From Saccharopolyspora shandongensis (GTDB lineage Bacteria > Actinomycetota > Actinomycetes > Mycobacteriales > Pseudonocardiaceae): 64,000 nt of DNA. Under the pieces are notes generated by a model. The model made no database searches and was not told where the DNA came from. It worked only from the letters and a program-made list of their open reading frames with translations. The DNA lies in NCBI RefSeq assembly GCF_900106995.1, contig NZ_FNOK01000031.1, forward strand, positions 43,807-107,806, given 5' to 3'. Of this stretch, positions 15,417 through 23,335 are shown piece after piece (positions within the stretch are counted from its first letter, which is position 1; the number at the start of each line of letters is the position of its first letter). The position numbers were made by a program, and so were the translations under genes.

Positions 15417-16573
15417 TGCGTGTGCGTATCGAGGACCGGGCGGCGTTCGCCGACGCCGCCCGCGGCGTGGCCCGACTCCTCGCTTCCGGGCCGGTGGATC
15501 CGGTCCTGGCCGGGGCGGTGGTGCACGCCGAGGATGACGGGCTGACGCTGTCGGGGTTCGACCACGACACCGCGACCCGCCTGCACCTGCCCGCGCAGGT
15601 GCCCGAGCCGGGGCGGGTGCTGGTGTCGGCGCGGCTGCTGTCCGAGATCGCCCGCCTACTGCCCCGGCAGGCGATCGACCTGGCCGCCGACGAGCAGCAG
15701 GTGACCATCACCGCCGGCGGTAGTCGGGCGACCCTGCCGCTGCTGCCGATCGAGGACTATCCCGCCGTCCCGGAAGCCCCGGAGGTGATCGGGGAGACCG
15801 ACGCCGCCGTGTTCGCCACCGCGGTCGCGAAGGTGACCTCGGCGGCCGGGAGCGACGAGACAGTGCCTCAATTCTCCGGGGTGGCGGTGGACCTGCCCGC
15901 GCCCGGGGAGCCGCTGCGGCTGTACGCCACGGACCGCTACCGACTCGCCCGTGCCGTCGTGGCGTGGCAACCCACCCTCGATACCGAGGTGGAGCCCCGG
16001 CGGCTGTTCGTCCCGGCCTGGCAGCTGCGTGACGCCGCCGAACTCCTCACCGCAGGCCCGGACACCGTGCGGCTGTCCGCCGGGCCCGTTCCGGGACGGG
16101 TGGGTTTGAGTAACGGGCAGCGCACGATCGTGCTCGCCGAGATCGACACCCGCACCCCCGACTACGAGCACCACATGAACATCGAGTCATCGGGGGAGTT
16201 CACGGTCCCGGTCGGCGAACTGGCGGGCGCGGTCAAACGCCTGGCCCTGCACAAAGAACACCCCGGCGCGCACCTGGCCATCGAGGAGAACACGCTGCGG
16301 CTGTCGATCAGCAGCAGCGCCGGGCACAGCAGCGAAACCCTCGCCATCGACTACGCCGGCGAGCTCGTCGAAACCACCATCAACACCAGCTACCTCGCCT
16401 CCGCGCTCCACGCCCTGGGTACGGATCTGACCCGCATCTCCATCCCCACCCGGCCGACGCACCGGCCGTGGATCTTCCAACCGGTGGGCGACACCGAGCC
16501 CGACGGCAGCTGCTTCCGCTACGTCGTCATGCCCATCCGGCCGCCCGCCGCCGAGCAACACGCCGCCGCCTGA
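15416..16573 (+). CDS. DnaN-like beta sliding clamp encoded by the element
   Basis: 385 aa, the full length of a bacterial DNA polymerase III beta subunit. The first domain has the clamp-typical VSARLLSEIARLLP, ITAGGSRATLPLLPIEDYPAVPE; the second has FSGVAVDL...LYATDRYRLA, and the third ends in YVVMPIRP, matching the conserved C-terminus YVVMPM. All three domains therefore appear present. Beta clamps ring DNA and tether the polymerase. The chromosomal copy normally lies near oriC, so this is an extra, element-borne one, adjacent to primase and helicase genes. It probably serves element replication or recruits host polymerase. Confidence 0.85.
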   Translation: MRVRIEDRAAFADAARGVARLLASGPVDPVLAGAVVHAEDDGLTLSGFDHDTATRLHLPAQVPEPGRVLVSARLLSEIARLLPRQAIDLAADEQQVTITAGGSRATLPLLPIEDYPAVPEAPEVIGETDAAVFATAVAKVTSAAGSDETVPQFSGVAVDLPAPGEPLRLYATDRYRLARAVVAWQPTLDTEVEPRRLFVPAWQLRDAAELLTAGPDTVRLSAGPVPGRVGLSNGQRTIVLAEIDTRTPDYEHHMNIESSGEFTVPVGELAGAVKRLALHKEHPGAHLAIEENTLRLSISSSAGHSSETLAIDYAGELVETTINTSYLASALHALGTDLTRISIPTRPTHRPWIFQPVGDTEPDGSCFRYVVMPIRPPAAEQHAAA

Positions 16574-16588
16574 TCCATCCCCCCTTGG

Positions 16589-16621
16589 CCTCGCCCGGTG
16601 CCTACCGGGTGCCGGGCGAGG
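16589..16621 (+). terminator. Hairpin terminator, 10-bp stem
   Basis: 16589-16598 and 16612-16621 are exact complements with a 13-nt loop, just after the clamp gene stop and before the primase RBS. Confidence 0.55.
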
Positions 16622-16661
16622 TCCCCGTTCCTGCCCCTTGTGTCCTGTTTGGAGGTGCGCC

Positions 16662-17672
16662 GTGTCCGCATCCTTGGACGTCGCGTTGTGGCTGGCCGGC
16701 CACGGCATGCACGTCTTCCCGTTGCGCCCGAACAGCAAGCGCCCGTTCGGAAACTGCCCGCGCTGCAAGGCCGGGCAGTGCCAGCCTGCCGAGTGCCCGT
16801 GCCTCACCGCCGACCGACCGTGCCACGGTCTGCTGGCCGCCACCCTCGACGCCGCCCAGATCCGCCGCTGGCTGATCCGTCACCCCGGCGCCAACGTCGG
16901 GATCAACACCGAGCTGTCCGACCTGGTGGCGCTCGACCTGGACCGCAAACCGAAACCCGCCGGCTCGGCCGCGCATGACGTGCCCACCCTGGTCACCGAC
17001 GGGTTGGCAGCCCTGGACGCGATCACCGGCGTCGAAGGCGTGCCGTGGCCGGACACCCTCACCATCGCCACCCCGTCCGACGGGCGGCACCTGGTGTTCC
17101 AGCGCCCGGATGATCTGCGGGTGACCAGCGACGCCAAAGGCCGCGTCGGCCACCAGATCGACATCCGCGCCATCGGCGGCTACATCGTCGCCCCAGGCGG
17201 ACAGGTCACCTCCCCACCCGAGGACGTCACCGGCACCTACACCCGCGTGTCGACCACCACCGCCATCGCACCACTGCCGGACTGGCTGCGGCCACGCGTC
17301 ACCCCGCCACCCCGGATCGTCGAGCCGGTCAACCGGGGGCGCTTCGCAGGGCTCCAGCCCGGAAGCCACGCACCCGGGTACTGGCAGCAGGTCTGGGACG
17401 GCGAGATGTCCAAAGTCGAGACCCGCGACGGCGAGCGGTGGCGGCTGGTCTACAACGCCGCCCGCCGCCTGGCCAACCTCACCGTTCACGACCACGCCCC
17501 ATGGTCGGAAACCGAGGTGATCGATGCGCTGACCGTGGCCGCGGTACGCCGCCGCCTGCGCACCGGCAAACCGGTCGAAGAGGCCGCCGCCCGCCGCAAC
17601 GCCGCCCGCGGCTGGCAGCGCGGCACCCAGGACGGCCCCGACAGCCTGCGCGGGCTCGGCGGTGCCGCATGA
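16662..17672 (+). CDS. Bifunctional primase/polymerase (prim-pol) domain protein
   Basis: 336 aa from GTG 16662, with GGAGG 6 nt upstream. The N-terminal about 190 residues match the archaeo-eukaryotic prim-pol fold seen in plasmid replication proteins: a start helix (VALWLAGHGMHVFPL), an inserted Cys-rich loop (CPRCKAGQCQPAECPC), NVGINT, and the DxD metal site in VALDLDRK, then GRHLVF and the IDIRAIGGYIVAPG strand. It primes and extends DNA. Overlaps the following ATPase gene by ATGA; together they resemble RepAM-type AICE replication proteins split in two. Confidence 0.85.
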   Translation: MSASLDVALWLAGHGMHVFPLRPNSKRPFGNCPRCKAGQCQPAECPCLTADRPCHGLLAATLDAAQIRRWLIRHPGANVGINTELSDLVALDLDRKPKPAGSAAHDVPTLVTDGLAALDAITGVEGVPWPDTLTIATPSDGRHLVFQRPDDLRVTSDAKGRVGHQIDIRAIGGYIVAPGGQVTSPPEDVTGTYTRVSTTTAIAPLPDWLRPRVTPPPRIVEPVNRGRFAGLQPGSHAPGYWQQVWDGEMSKVETRDGERWRLVYNAARRLANLTVHDHAPWSETEVIDALTVAAVRRRLRTGKPVEEAAARRNAARGWQRGTQDGPDSLRGLGGAA

Positions 17673-19321
17673 CCGAAGCACACAACTCGGCGCACCGGTC
17701 ATCGTTGTGGCCGGTCGGCCCCGATGGCCGCCCCAAAGTGCGGGTGGGCACGAACCCGGAAGCCATCCGCGTGCTCACCCAAGCCGTCGGCAACCGCCTG
17801 CTCCCGGACACCTATGTCCAGGACGGCGCGCCGGTGGTCGTCGAAGCCGTCTCCGGGGCCGGTGATCCCACGGCGGGTGATGACGACGTGGCGCTGCCCC
17901 TGACCGCCTCGTTGCTGCGGCCGGCGCTGCTGGCCGGGCTGCTGGCCGAACACGCCTACGTCTACCGACCCGAACTCGACAAGGAAGGACGACCGATGGA
18001 GATCGAGATGTCCCCGTCAGGGCCCGTGCTCAACGCGGTGCTGGCGCCCCGCTCATGGCCCGAACTGCCGGTGCTGCGGCGGATCATCTCCACCCCGGTC
18101 CTACGCCCGGACGGAACCCTGCTGCAGCAGCCCGGTTATGACCCGGCCACCGGCTACTTCCTGGCCGGGCGGACGCACCTCGAACCCGTTCCGGAGAAAC
18201 CCACCCCGGAACAGGTCGCCACCGCGCGGGAGTTCCTGCTGGAACGGTTCCTGCACGACTTCCCGTGGCGCACTCCGGCAGACCAGGCCAACTACCTCGG
18301 CCTGCTGATCACGCCGATCATCCGCCCGTTCACCCGCGCACTCAGCCCGTTCGGGGTGATCGACGCGACCATGCCCGGCAGCGGCAAAACGATCCTCTCC
18401 GGCTGCGTCGGCCTGCTCGTCGGGCAGCGAGTGCTGACCTGGACCGACTCCGAAGACGAGCTCCGCAAGGCCATCACCACCGTGCTCGCCGACCAGGTCG
18501 GCGTCATCGTCTTCGACAACCTCGAAGAAGGCGCCGTCATCAACTCCGCCGTGCTCGCACGGCTGGTGACCGAACGGACCTGGACCGACCGCAAACTCGG
18601 CTCCAACACCGCCTCGACGTTCCCCAACGACCGGCTCTGGTTGGCCACCGGCAACAACCTCCGCGTTGGCGGGGACATGGCCAGCCGCACGGTGTGGGTC
18701 CGCCTCGACCCCGACTGTCCCAGGCCTGAAGCCCGCAGCGGGTTCACCATCCCCAACCTCGATAGCTGGATCCTCGACCCCGCCAACCAAGCCACCGTCC
18801 TCCGCCACGTCCTCACCCTGATCCTGGACTGGACCGCCGCCGGCGCACCCATCTCGACGCGGGTGCCGCAGATGCGCCAGTTCACCCGCTGGGCACAACA
18901 CATCGGCGGATTCCTCGAACACCACGACATCCCCGGGTTCCTGTCCAACGCCGAAGAATCCCGCGAACTCGACGACGACGACACCGAATGGCAGGCCTTC
19001 CTACTGCGCTGGCACGCACTCCACGGCACCAAACCCATGACCGCCAACGAACTCCGCGCAAGCGCCGAACCTGAATACGGAACCCCCGACCCCTGGGTTG
19101 GGAGCTTCCCCACCACCGCCACCGGCAAGCTGCTCAGTCCGAAGTCCCTAGGACACCGCCTGACAGGGCAGACCGGCCGATGGCGCGGCAACGTCGCACT
19201 ACGCAGCGCGAAAGACAAGCACACCAAACTGTACGTCTACTGGGTCGAACATCGACCCGACGCACCCACCCTTCCCGAAACAACCCCGCAAACTCCGCAA
19301 ACCCCGCAAGAACAGCCATGA
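17669..19321 (+). CDS. P-loop ATPase / helicase-like replication protein
   Basis: 550 aa from the ATG overlapping the primase stop. Walker A is PGSGKT at 236-241 and a Walker B-like VIVFDNLEE at 279-287, followed by a TGNNLRVGGDMASRTV segment like sensor regions of plasmid-type helicases. The C-terminus is a Pro/Thr/Gln tail, PETTPQTPQTPQ, whose DNA belongs to the first iterons of the presumed origin. It most likely unwinds DNA at that origin as partner of the prim-pol protein. Confidence 0.8.
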   Translation: MTEAHNSAHRSSLWPVGPDGRPKVRVGTNPEAIRVLTQAVGNRLLPDTYVQDGAPVVVEAVSGAGDPTAGDDDVALPLTASLLRPALLAGLLAEHAYVYRPELDKEGRPMEIEMSPSGPVLNAVLAPRSWPELPVLRRIISTPVLRPDGTLLQQPGYDPATGYFLAGRTHLEPVPEKPTPEQVATAREFLLERFLHDFPWRTPADQANYLGLLITPIIRPFTRALSPFGVIDATMPGSGKTILSGCVGLLVGQRVLTWTDSEDELRKAITTVLADQVGVIVFDNLEEGAVINSAVLARLVTERTWTDRKLGSNTASTFPNDRLWLATGNNLRVGGDMASRTVWVRLDPDCPRPEARSGFTIPNLDSWILDPANQATVLRHVLTLILDWTAAGAPISTRVPQMRQFTRWAQHIGGFLEHHDIPGFLSNAEESRELDDDDTEWQAFLLRWHALHGTKPMTANELRASAEPEYGTPDPWVGSFPTTATGKLLSPKSLGHRLTGQTGRWRGNVALRSAKDKHTKLYVYWVEHRPDAPTLPETTPQTPQTPQEQP

Positions 19322-19489
19322 CCAGCAAAGACACCCCCAGTATTCGGACCTGTTCAAACTCCGCAAGGCCACCACTAAACCCCGCAAACCCCGCAACCTT
19401 GCGGTGTTTGCGGGGTTTGAAAACCGGAGCTCAAACCACCATCACCGCAATCAAAACCCCAGGTCATCCGTCGTTTGCGGGGTTTGCGG
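19286..19489. other. Iteron cluster and near-palindrome: presumed replication origin
   Basis: Within 204 bp the hexamer CCGCAA or its complement TTGCGG occurs eleven times (starts 19286, 19295, 19304, 19361, 19382, 19391, 19399, 19408, 19445, 19475, 19484), often within AAACCCCGCAAA and at 9-bp steps. The core 19377-19418 is a 42-bp palindrome with one mismatch per arm and a 2-nt centre. It begins inside the helicase C-terminal codons and fills the 362-bp gap before xis. Clustered iterons next to replication genes are typical for origins; function is inferred. Confidence 0.55.
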
Positions 19490-19683
19490 GGTTTAAAACG
19501 CCGCCTCCCGAGCCTGAGAAAACTTCCCGGACCACCAGCCCAACCCGAAGGCCACCCGGCACCGCCACGATCGTCACGACGCGTAGCCACTCCAGCCAGT
19601 TGCTCCCAACTCTCGGGGAGCTCTGTAGCCGGGGCCGTGCCGGAGCGACCTTCTGTCCACTTCCAACACCAAGGGGGAGTTGC

Positions 19684-19872
19684 ATGCCACGACGGCGCGA
19701 GTACCTCACGATCACGAAGGTCTGTGAAGAGCTCGATATCACCCGAGACACCTTCTACAAGTGGCGCAATAAAAAGACGGCTCCGCGTTGCACCAAGCTG
19801 CCGAACGGCGATCTCCGGGTCGACCGTGACGACTTTGACGAGTGGCTCGAAAGCCGCAAGGAGGCCGCCTGA
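19684..19872 (+). CDS. xis: Excisionase (Xis), MerR-like HTH
   Basis: 62 aa from ATG 19684 with GGGGGAG upstream. A winged helix-turn-helix of the excisionase/HTH_17 type: LTITKVCEELDITRDTFYKW, then RKLP-like wing NGDLRVDRDDFDEWL. It overlaps the integrase gene (TGATG), the standard xis-int order. It would direct excision of the element and bend DNA near attR. Confidence 0.88.
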   Translation: MPRRREYLTITKVCEELDITRDTFYKWRNKKTAPRCTKLPNGDLRVDRDDFDEWLESRKEAA

Positions 19873-21245
19873 TGCCCGCCAGCTTCGACGTGAGCGTGTG
19901 GAACATCGCTCCGCGCAAGAACGCGAAGGGCAAGGTGACCAGCTACAGCGTTCGTTGGCGCGTCGTTCGCGAGGAGTTCTACGAGTCGTTCAAGGTTCGG
20001 GCGCAAGCCGACAGCTTCCGCTCCGACCTGATTTCGGCTCAAAACAAGGGGGAATCGTTCGATACGATAACCGGGCTCCCGGCGTCAATGGAGCGCAGGA
20101 CTCGTGACGAACCGTGGGTTGACCTCGCGTGTGAATACATCGACAGGAAGTGGCCAGACGCCGCCGCGACGACCCGTCAAACCCTGGCGGAAGCGCTGAT
20201 TCGGGTGACTCCCGTGTTCCTCCAAGGCGGCCGGGGGAAGCCTGACGATCGCGACATCCGGTCCGCGCTTCGGGGGTGGGCCTTCAATCCGCCGAAGCGT
20301 TCGGAGGAAGTTCCGGTTGTGGTCAAGGAAGTTCTTGACTGGTGCTCGCGCAACAGCTTGCCGGTGAGCATGGTGCAAGAGCGTCGAATGTTGGACGCGC
20401 TCGAAAAGGCGGTCACGACGAAGTTGTCGGGGGAGAAGTACGCGCCCTCGGTGGCACGCAAGACCCGATCGGTCTTGTCGGGGTTCCTGACCTACGCCGT
20501 GAAGCAGGAAGTACTCGACACTAACCCGCTCGGCGATGAGAAGTGGACGTCCATGCCGAAGGGAAATCGCACGATCGATCCGCGGACTGTGCCGAACCCG
20601 GTGCAGGCTCGAACCCTGCTGGCTGGAATCCGCGAGATCAAGCGAAGCGGCCCGAGACTGGAGGCGTTCTTCGGCGCGATGTACTTCGCCGCACTGCGCC
20701 CGGAAGAGGCCGCCGCGCTCCCGGTGTCCAATCTGGACCTGCCGAAGAAAGGGTGGGGCGAGATCTACGTAGAAGAGGCACATCCCCATGCCGGGCGGCA
20801 CTGGACCGGGACGGACCAGGCCCGTGAGGTCCGAGGTCTCAAGAGCAGAAGTCGAGGCGAAGGTCGGCTTGTTCCATGCCCACCCGAACTCACCGCACTG
20901 CTGCATCGCCACCTCACCAAGTACAAGCCCGGCGAAAAAGGCCTGGTGTTCACCGGAGAACGAGGGGAGGACGTCCCGAAGATGACGTACATGCGAGTCT
21001 GGCGAGCCGGGCGTACGGCGACCTTCTCCAAGGAAGTCGCGGCGTCACGACTCTGCCGGCGCCCGTACTCCCTCCGGCATGCCGCGGTGAGTTCGTGGCT
21101 CACCGCCGGCGTCGACCCGGCGACCGTCGCCCGGTGGGCTGGGCAATCCGTGGCCGTGCTGCTGGAGATTTACGCCGCATGCCTGCACGGGCAAGACGTG
21201 ATCTCCCGCCAGCGGATCGACGAGTTCTTCGGCTGGAAGGGCTGA
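19872..21245 (+). CDS. int: Tyrosine recombinase (integrase)
   Basis: 457 aa from the ATG overlapping xis. The N-terminal part has a SAM-like core-binding domain; the C-terminal catalytic residues can be placed at R276 (ALRPEEAA), the box II RPYSLRHA with R402 and H403, W422 in ARWAGQS and the nucleophile Y434 (LLEIYAAC). This is the phage/AICE integrase family that uses tRNA 3' ends as attB. Its gene ends 141 bp before attR, the usual place. A hairpin at 21330-21374 follows. Confidence 0.93.
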   Translation: MPASFDVSVWNIAPRKNAKGKVTSYSVRWRVVREEFYESFKVRAQADSFRSDLISAQNKGESFDTITGLPASMERRTRDEPWVDLACEYIDRKWPDAAATTRQTLAEALIRVTPVFLQGGRGKPDDRDIRSALRGWAFNPPKRSEEVPVVVKEVLDWCSRNSLPVSMVQERRMLDALEKAVTTKLSGEKYAPSVARKTRSVLSGFLTYAVKQEVLDTNPLGDEKWTSMPKGNRTIDPRTVPNPVQARTLLAGIREIKRSGPRLEAFFGAMYFAALRPEEAAALPVSNLDLPKKGWGEIYVEEAHPHAGRHWTGTDQAREVRGLKSRSRGEGRLVPCPPELTALLHRHLTKYKPGEKGLVFTGERGEDVPKMTYMRVWRAGRTATFSKEVAASRLCRRPYSLRHAAVSSWLTAGVDPATVARWAGQSVAVLLEIYAACLHGQDVISRQRIDEFFGWKG

Positions 21246-21264
21246 CGCCCACCTCGGACGACCG

Positions 21265-21281
21265 TGTACGTGCATTGCACG
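21265..21281. promoter_or_regulatory. Candidate recombinase arm-type site, right end
   Basis: Partner of the 17-mer at 637-653 (15 of 17 identical). It contains the near-palindrome CGTGCATTGCACG and lies between the int stop and attR. Confidence 0.35.
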
Positions 21282-21329
21282 TAAACCACGGCAGATCGTG
21301 CCCGCCGCTGGCAGACGGTGACGCACAAA

Positions 21330-21374
21330 CAGATCCGCCCCTGGCGGCATCTCTGCTGCTCAGGGGCGGATCTG
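21330..21374. terminator. Perfect 14-bp inverted repeat between int and attR
   Basis: 21330-21343 pairs exactly with 21361-21374. It would end int transcription on the plus strand and tRNA-Arg transcription on the minus strand, where GTTTGTG follows. It lies 15 nt past the tRNA 3' end, much as the 482-526 repeat lies next to attL, so it looks like a replacement terminator brought by the element. Confidence 0.6.
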
Positions 21375-21386
21375 ACTGGTCTTGCT

Positions 21387-21438
21387 GTGCGCCCTCGACA
21401 GGACTCGAACCTGTGACACCTGCCTCCGGAGGGCAGTG
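21387..21438. repeat. attR: 52-bp direct repeat inside tRNA-Arg
   Basis: Identical to 527-578. It covers the 3' part of the tRNA gene from the anticodon stem to 3 bases past the discriminator base, marking the right junction of the integrated element. Confidence 0.95.
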
Positions 21439-21462
21439 CTCTATCCGCTGAGCTACGAGGGC
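21390..21462 (-). tRNA. tRNA-Arg(CCG)
   Basis: On the minus strand the sequence folds into a cloverleaf: 7-bp acceptor stem GCCCTCG/CGAGGGC, D-arm GCTC...GAGC, anticodon stem CTGCC/GGCAG with loop CTCCGGA (anticodon CCG), and T-arm with TTCGAAT. Discriminator is G and CCA is not encoded. It is the integration target of the element; the 3' half here is element-derived but identical. A tRNA-Arg before argS also occurs in mycobacteria (from memory). Confidence 0.97.
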
Positions 21463-21567
21463 TTGTCGCTGCGGACGATCGTTAGCTTAGCGCACCCGGC
21501 GGGCACTCTTCGACGGGGGTCCGTTTGTCACTGCCCCCCAGTTCACCGCGTCTTCGTGGCGAGGTTG

Positions 21568-21615
21568 GAGCATGGGAACTTTCCTGTCACCGGCGACAGG
21601 AAAGTTCCCATGCTC
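21568..21615. repeat. Dispersed palindromic repeat, full form (copy 1)
   Basis: 21568-21588 and 21595-21615 are exact 21-bp complements around ACCGGC. The arm is the same sequence found at six other sites (22634, 33593, 36581, 48073, 50672, 61884). Here it lies between the tRNA promoter side and the CDF gene, that is in a divergent region. The rest of 21463-21704 has no gene. Confidence 0.9.
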
Positions 21616-21642
21616 GCAACCCGGTGGCCGAGGCGGCCGGAC

Positions 21643-21680
21643 TTGACACGTGCACTCATGCATACTTCACTATGTATCGG
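21643..21680 (+). promoter_or_regulatory. Promoter/operator candidate of the CDF gene
   Basis: TTGACA at 21643-21648 is a perfect -35 box; the -10 is unclear (TTCACT at 17-nt spacing). The dyad CATAC-TTCACTA-TGTAT (21661 onward) overlaps it, resembling sites of metal-sensing ArsR-type repressors. No such regulator is encoded next to it. Confidence 0.4.
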
Positions 21681-21704
21681 AGAGAGGCCTGAGGAGGACG
21701 GTCA

Positions 21705-22622
21705 ATGGGTCAGGGGCATGGGCACGGCTCGGCTGCCGACGCGGTCAGCGCATCCGGTCGCTACGTGCGGCGGTTGGCCGTCTCGTTCGCGATCTTGCTC
21801 GCGTTCTTCGTTCTGGAAGCGGTGGTCGGGTTCCTCACGTCATCGCTGGCGCTGCTCTCCGACGCCGGGCACATGCTCACCGACGTGCTCGGCGTCGGCA
21901 TGGCGCTCGCCGCGATCACGGCCGCCCGGCGACCGGCCGAGGGCAAGCGGACCTTCGGCCTCTACCGCATGGAAGTGCTCGCCGCGCTCGCCAACGCCGT
22001 GCTGCTGTTCGGCGTCGCCGGTTACATCCTCTACGAGTCCATCGCCCGGTTCCAGGAGCCGCCGGAGGTCGCCGGCGTGCCGATGATGCTGACCGCCGCC
22101 GCCGGGCTGGCCGCCAACCTCGTCGTCTTCGCGCTGCTGCGGCGCGGCGCGAACGAGAGCCTGAACGTGCGCGGCGCCTACCTCGAGGTGCTCGCGGACA
22201 CCATCGGCTCCGTCGGCGTGTTGATCGGTGGCGCGGTGACCTGGGCTTTCGGTTGGTACCTGGCCGACCCGATCGTCGCGGTCGCCGTCGGCCTCTTCGT
22301 GCTACCGCGCACCTGGAAGCTGGCGCGGCAGGCGCTGCGGATCCTCGTCCAGCAGGCGCCGGAGGGGGTGGACGTGCAGGAGCTACGGGACGATCTCGCC
22401 GCGCTGCCGTCGGTCACCGAGGTGCACGACCTGCACGTGTGGACCCTCACCTCCGGCATGGAGGTCGCCTCCGCCCACCTCACCACCCAGGCCGGCGCCG
22501 ACCACGGCGGCGTGCTGGTGGCGGCCCAGCGAGTCCTGGCCGAGCGCTACCAGATCGACCACGCGACCCTGCAGGTCGAGCCCGCCGAATGCGCCAAGCG
22601 CTGCCAGGCTTTGACCTGGTGA
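21705..22622 (+). CDS. CDF-family divalent metal cation exporter
   Basis: 305 aa, ATG 21705 with GAGGAGG upstream. His-rich N-terminus (GQGHGHG), six membrane helices, and the family metal site in helix II (LLSDAGHMLTD) and helix V (VLADTIGSVGVL, with Asp and a Gly in place of the second His of the HxxxD motif). C-terminal cytoplasmic domain VHDLHVWTLTSGM, typical of CzcD/ZitB. Exports zinc or cadmium/cobalt ions in exchange for protons. Ends next to the single-arm repeat at 22634. Confidence 0.92.
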   Translation: MGQGHGHGSAADAVSASGRYVRRLAVSFAILLAFFVLEAVVGFLTSSLALLSDAGHMLTDVLGVGMALAAITAARRPAEGKRTFGLYRMEVLAALANAVLLFGVAGYILYESIARFQEPPEVAGVPMMLTAAAGLAANLVVFALLRRGANESLNVRGAYLEVLADTIGSVGVLIGGAVTWAFGWYLADPIVAVAVGLFVLPRTWKLARQALRILVQQAPEGVDVQELRDDLAALPSVTEVHDLHVWTLTSGMEVASAHLTTQAGADHGGVLVAAQRVLAERYQIDHATLQVEPAECAKRCQALTW

Positions 22623-22633
22623 GGGCCGCCGGG

Positions 22634-22657
22634 TGACAGGAAGGTTCCCATGCTCGC
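22634..22657 (+). repeat. Dispersed repeat, single arm (copy 2)
   Basis: One arm only, reading TGACAGGAAGGTTCCCATGC and then TCGC on the plus strand, in the 38-bp gap between the convergent CDF and DUF305 genes; ends 3 nt from the DUF305 stop. Confidence 0.9.
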
Positions 22658-22660
22658 GCC

Positions 22661-23332
22661 TCAGCGCAGCGGCTGGGCGCCTCGTTCGGCGAGCATCGAG
22701 CGCATGAGATCGCTCTCGCTGCGCTGGGAGCCGAGCATGTTCTTCGCCAGCTCGCGGACCGCCGGGACCCCCGCGTGCGTCGCCCCGTAGTCCGCCATTG
22801 GCGCGCCGCCCTCGTGGTGGCGCAGCATCAGCTGCAGGAAGTAGACGTCGAAGTCCGGCCCGCGCAGCGACTGCAGCCGCGACATCTCCGCGCTGGTGGC
22901 CATGCCGGGCATCAGCCCGCCCGACTCCGACTGCGCGGCCGCCGGGGCGCTGTGCTGGTGGCCGCCATCCTCCGTCATCCACGTCATCAGCGGGCCGACG
23001 GCCTGCGCGGGCTGGCCCCACAGGCTGAGCCAGCCCTGCATGCGGCCGATCTGGTCGCGCTGGTTGGTCTCGATGTCGAACGCCAGCTGGCGCACCGCGA
23101 CGTCGGCGGCGTGCTCCCGCGCGAGCGTCGCCATCGTCACCGCCTGCTGGTGGTGCACGGACATGTCCTGCGCGAAGCCGACGTCCACCGCCGCCGGCTG
23201 CGGTTCGGCGCTGTCGAAGGACGGCACCCGGATGAGCAGACCGAGCGCCGCCCCCAGCAGCAGCATGACGACCGCCGCCGCAACGGCCACGAAGATGCGG
23301 ACCGGCAGCGGCCGCCGTGCCTCAACCGACAC
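22661..23332 (-). CDS. DUF305 family membrane-anchored protein
   Basis: 223 aa. One N-terminal membrane anchor (IFVAVAAAVVMLLLGAALGLLI), then two copies of the DUF305 ferritin-like helix pair: FAQDMSVHHQQAVTMA and FLQLMLRHHEGGAPMA, each with HH and M ligands that could bind metal such as copper. A His/Met-rich middle (GGHQHSAP...GLMPGMA) fits this. It starts 4 nt after the DUF3105 stop and is cotranscribed with it. The pair is common in actinobacteria and linked to metal handling at the cell surface, by inference. Confidence 0.85.
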   Translation of the reverse strand: MSVEARRPLPVRIFVAVAAAVVMLLLGAALGLLIRVPSFDSAEPQPAAVDVGFAQDMSVHHQQAVTMATLAREHAADVAVRQLAFDIETNQRDQIGRMQGWLSLWGQPAQAVGPLMTWMTEDGGHQHSAPAAAQSESGGLMPGMATSAEMSRLQSLRGPDFDVYFLQLMLRHHEGGAPMADYGATHAGVPAVRELAKNMLGSQRSESDLMRSMLAERGAQPLR

Positions 23333-23335
23333 GGG

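Noticed and set aside
19318..19683. In-frame extension of xis starting at an ATGA overlapping the helicase stop
   Set aside because: Would translate the iterons into Asn/Pro/Ala/Thr repeats; the xis ATG 19684 has a good RBS and the right family length.
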